Part shown: positions 62,565-64,000 of the stretch, in pieces
Position numbering within the stretch: the first letter of the stretch is position 1
Layout: the number at the start of each line of letters is the position of its first letter
DNA from: Pseudomonas aegrilactucae
Lineage (GTDB): Bacteria; Pseudomonadota; Gammaproteobacteria; Pseudomonadales; Pseudomonadaceae
Assembly (NCBI RefSeq): GCF_019168305.1
Contig: NZ_JAHTBI010000008.1
Span: 62,001-126,000 of the forward strand
Length of the DNA: 64,000 nucleotides
Direction: 5' to 3'
Position numbers and translations under genes: made by a program
The notes under the pieces: generated by a model
The model's database searches: none
The model's input: only the letters and a program-made list of their open reading frames with translations
What the model was told of the DNA's origin: nothing

Positions 62565-64000
62565 TTACCCCTCGGCTACTTGCTGATACTCAGCCCGCAC
62601 GCTGGCTAACCTTGGCATCAAACGACGCTTAACCTCATCGAAGACTTCGCGCACACACACTTCTTGCGGTTCGGTGAAGTCGATCCACAGCGGGGCGACC
62701 ACGGTAGAATTCAGGGTCAACTGGTCTACCTCCGTTTTTCCGCCAGCGGTACGTAGGTAGTAGTTTTCGGGAGAGAAGCCCAGCATCCAGGTTTCGATAC
62801 CCAGCGCAGCGCCTAGCTCCATAGGCACACTGCTGATACCAATCAACAGATCCAGCCCCAACAGACAACCGGCCGTCGCCTCGAAATCATTGAACAGATC
62901 CACATCATCCAGCAACCGGATGCCAAGATCACGGCAGGTTTGGGTTTCAGCCTCAGTCATCGAATGCTGTATAGACCAAACCTCCACGCCCTCTAACTCG
63001 GTCAGCGGCGCAAAATCTTCTAGGCGCAGGTACATCAGCTTACGCATGCCAATCATAAGATGGCTTCGCCACAGTATTCCTATCTTTAGTTTCCCGATAG
63101 ATGGAGGCACGCACATCGAACGATCCCACTGGAGGTATCCCCCGCGCTCCGGCCGGGCAATATGTCCAGAGAAACCATTGAACATCAGGTTTTGTGAAAA
63201 AGTAACATAATCCGCACGCTGCATCTCTGCATAGGTGTCATCATTAAAAAATGCTGAAACACTTTCATGCACACCTGTCAAACGCGCATTCAGTGTATCG
63301 GACCTAGTTGCCATTACTTTCCTAACACGGCGAACAGGAAAAAAATTAATCTCGGGGTAAGACCGGGAAAAAATATTTACCAACCGCGGATCACATGACG
63401 CAGATACACGCCCATATTTATCCTGAATAATCCCGTAAAACTGAGATGAGCGAATTTCATCCCCCACCCCCTCGTCTGCAATAATATAGAGCTCTTTCTC
63501 CGGACAACTATCAGGCAAAAGCTTGTAACTATAAAACTTTTCCCCAAGAAGCTGACCCAGAATCTTCCACCGCCACTGATTTCTCTTTGAAGAATAGTAC
63601 GTGAGGTAATTACCTGCCATTGCCTCAATCGTCGTATATTCGGATGCACTTTTGACAAGCCCCTTTCTTCCAGACGCGCGAATACCATAACCAATCCTGG
63701 ACCTACATTCCAGAATAGTCCGCATATCGAGACCTGCTCGCGGCGTAGCAAAGCGAAGGCCACCTGCAGCAAGGCTATCCGATGAATCTTCTTCCAGTAC
63801 ACGCTGAAAGCAATAGAGCGCTGCACCGTGATCTCCAAGATCAAGGTATCTAAACCCTAAAATAATCATCTTAGGAAGCACACGATCCGACACTGCCCCA
63901 TCATCGATTAAACTCAGTGCCTCATCCCAAAGATCACAGCGTAACAAAAAGTTCAGGACAGCATCCTGCCTTGCCACATTCAAATCGGGAAAGCTAGAAT
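62565..64000 (-). CDS. TPR-containing glycosyltransferase-like protein (partial)
   Basis: The frame is open to the right edge, so the 5' end is missing. Visible N-terminal section is TPR-like (WDEALSLIDDGAVSD, LGDHGAALYCFQRVLEEDSSD). The remainder resembles GT9/GT41-type transferases: ELYIIADEGVGDEIRSSQF, KIGILWRSHLMIG, and a C-terminal DLLIGISSVPMELGAALGI. Probably part of a larger TPR-glycosyltransferase. Followed 6 bases later by the next minus-strand gene. A TTG at 63983 is the only start inside the window and is not convincing. Confidence 0.75.
   Translation of the reverse strand, partial: SSFPDLNVARQDAVLNFLLRCDLWDEALSLIDDGAVSDRVLPKMIILGFRYLDLGDHGAALYCFQRVLEEDSSDSLAAGGLRFATPRAGLDMRTILECRSRIGYGIRASGRKGLVKSASEYTTIEAMAGNYLTYYSSKRNQWRWKILGQLLGEKFYSYKLLPDSCPEKELYIIADEGVGDEIRSSQFYGIIQDKYGRVSASCDPRLVNIFSRSYPEINFFPVRRVRKVMATRSDTLNARLTGVHESVSAFFNDDTYAEMQRADYVTFSQNLMFNGFSGHIARPERGGYLQWDRSMCVPPSIGKLKIGILWRSHLMIGMRKLMYLRLEDFAPLTELEGVEVWSIQHSMTEAETQTCRDLGIRLLDDVDLFNDFEATAGCLLGLDLLIGISSVPMELGAALGIETWMLGFSPENYYLRTAGGKTEVDQLTLNSTVVAPLWIDFTEPQEVCVREVFDEVKRRLMPRLASVRAEYQQVAEG

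Noticed and set aside
1..64000. CRISPR array or prophage
   Set aside because: I saw no regularly spaced direct repeats of array type, and no phage structural, integrase or transposase gene.

Overview
The window is a high-GC gamma-proteobacterial chromosome segment, almost certainly Pseudomonas and probably close to the P. putida / P. fluorescens lineages. The evidence is gene content and order (alkaline protease aprA-inh-aprD-aprE; aroC next to an MFS gene; prmB, isochorismatase-like, Smr, folE; pyrF, DUF2897, comEA-like, wbpM) and REP-type palindromes carrying the cttcgctggcaagccagc motif. Assignments come from reading motifs and translated sequence; no database search was run.

Layout. 1-4.4 kb: minus-strand type I secretion locus for a serralysin protease (aprE cut by the left edge, aprD, inhibitor, aprA). 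4.7-13.1 kb: housekeeping and envelope genes, including a TonB-dependent siderophore receptor, tRNA-Ser(GGA) with its terminator, a crotonase, an acyltransferase, a CorA-like channel, a glutamine amidotransferase and a cytochrome c. 13.2-18.1 kb: an accessory island of three tandem Tli4-like type VI immunity genes without a visible effector, plus two small genes. 18.2-37 kb: conserved core, including an LTA-synthase-like enzyme, ogt, a ZIP transporter, an ankyrin protein, a DUF3509 gene behind a convincing sigma-54 promoter, an acireductone-dioxygenase-like protein that has lost most metal ligands, aroC, prmB, folE, a BenE-type transporter and pyrF.

37-64 kb is the O-antigen region. wbpM, a WbpL-type initiating transferase and a WbpV-type reductase lie at the distal end. 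Upstream of them is a tightly packed set, legB-legC-legG-legI-acetyltransferase-ptmE-wbpG-hisF2-hisH2-legF. It reads as a GDP-linked legionaminic acid pathway, with WbpG/HisH/HisF probably converting an acetamido group to acetamidino. Further upstream, in more AT-rich DNA, are an O-acetyltransferase gene, several glycosyltransferases and an unusual membrane protein with a degenerate kinase-like tail. No Wzx, Wzy or Wzm/Wzt is visible, so the export genes must lie beyond the right edge.

The most notable signals are: (1) three genes (comEA-like, oafA-like, membrane pseudokinase) that each become intact if one base is removed from a 7-8 base homopolymer, plus an in-frame G10 tract in the third, which means either phase variation or a systematic assembly error; (2) the acetamidino-legionaminate pathway; (3) the orphan Tli4 array; (4) a sigma-54 promoter with three TGCA-N3-TGCA upstream repeats before a DUF3509 gene; (5) active-site losses in an acireductone dioxygenase homologue and an isochorismatase homologue.
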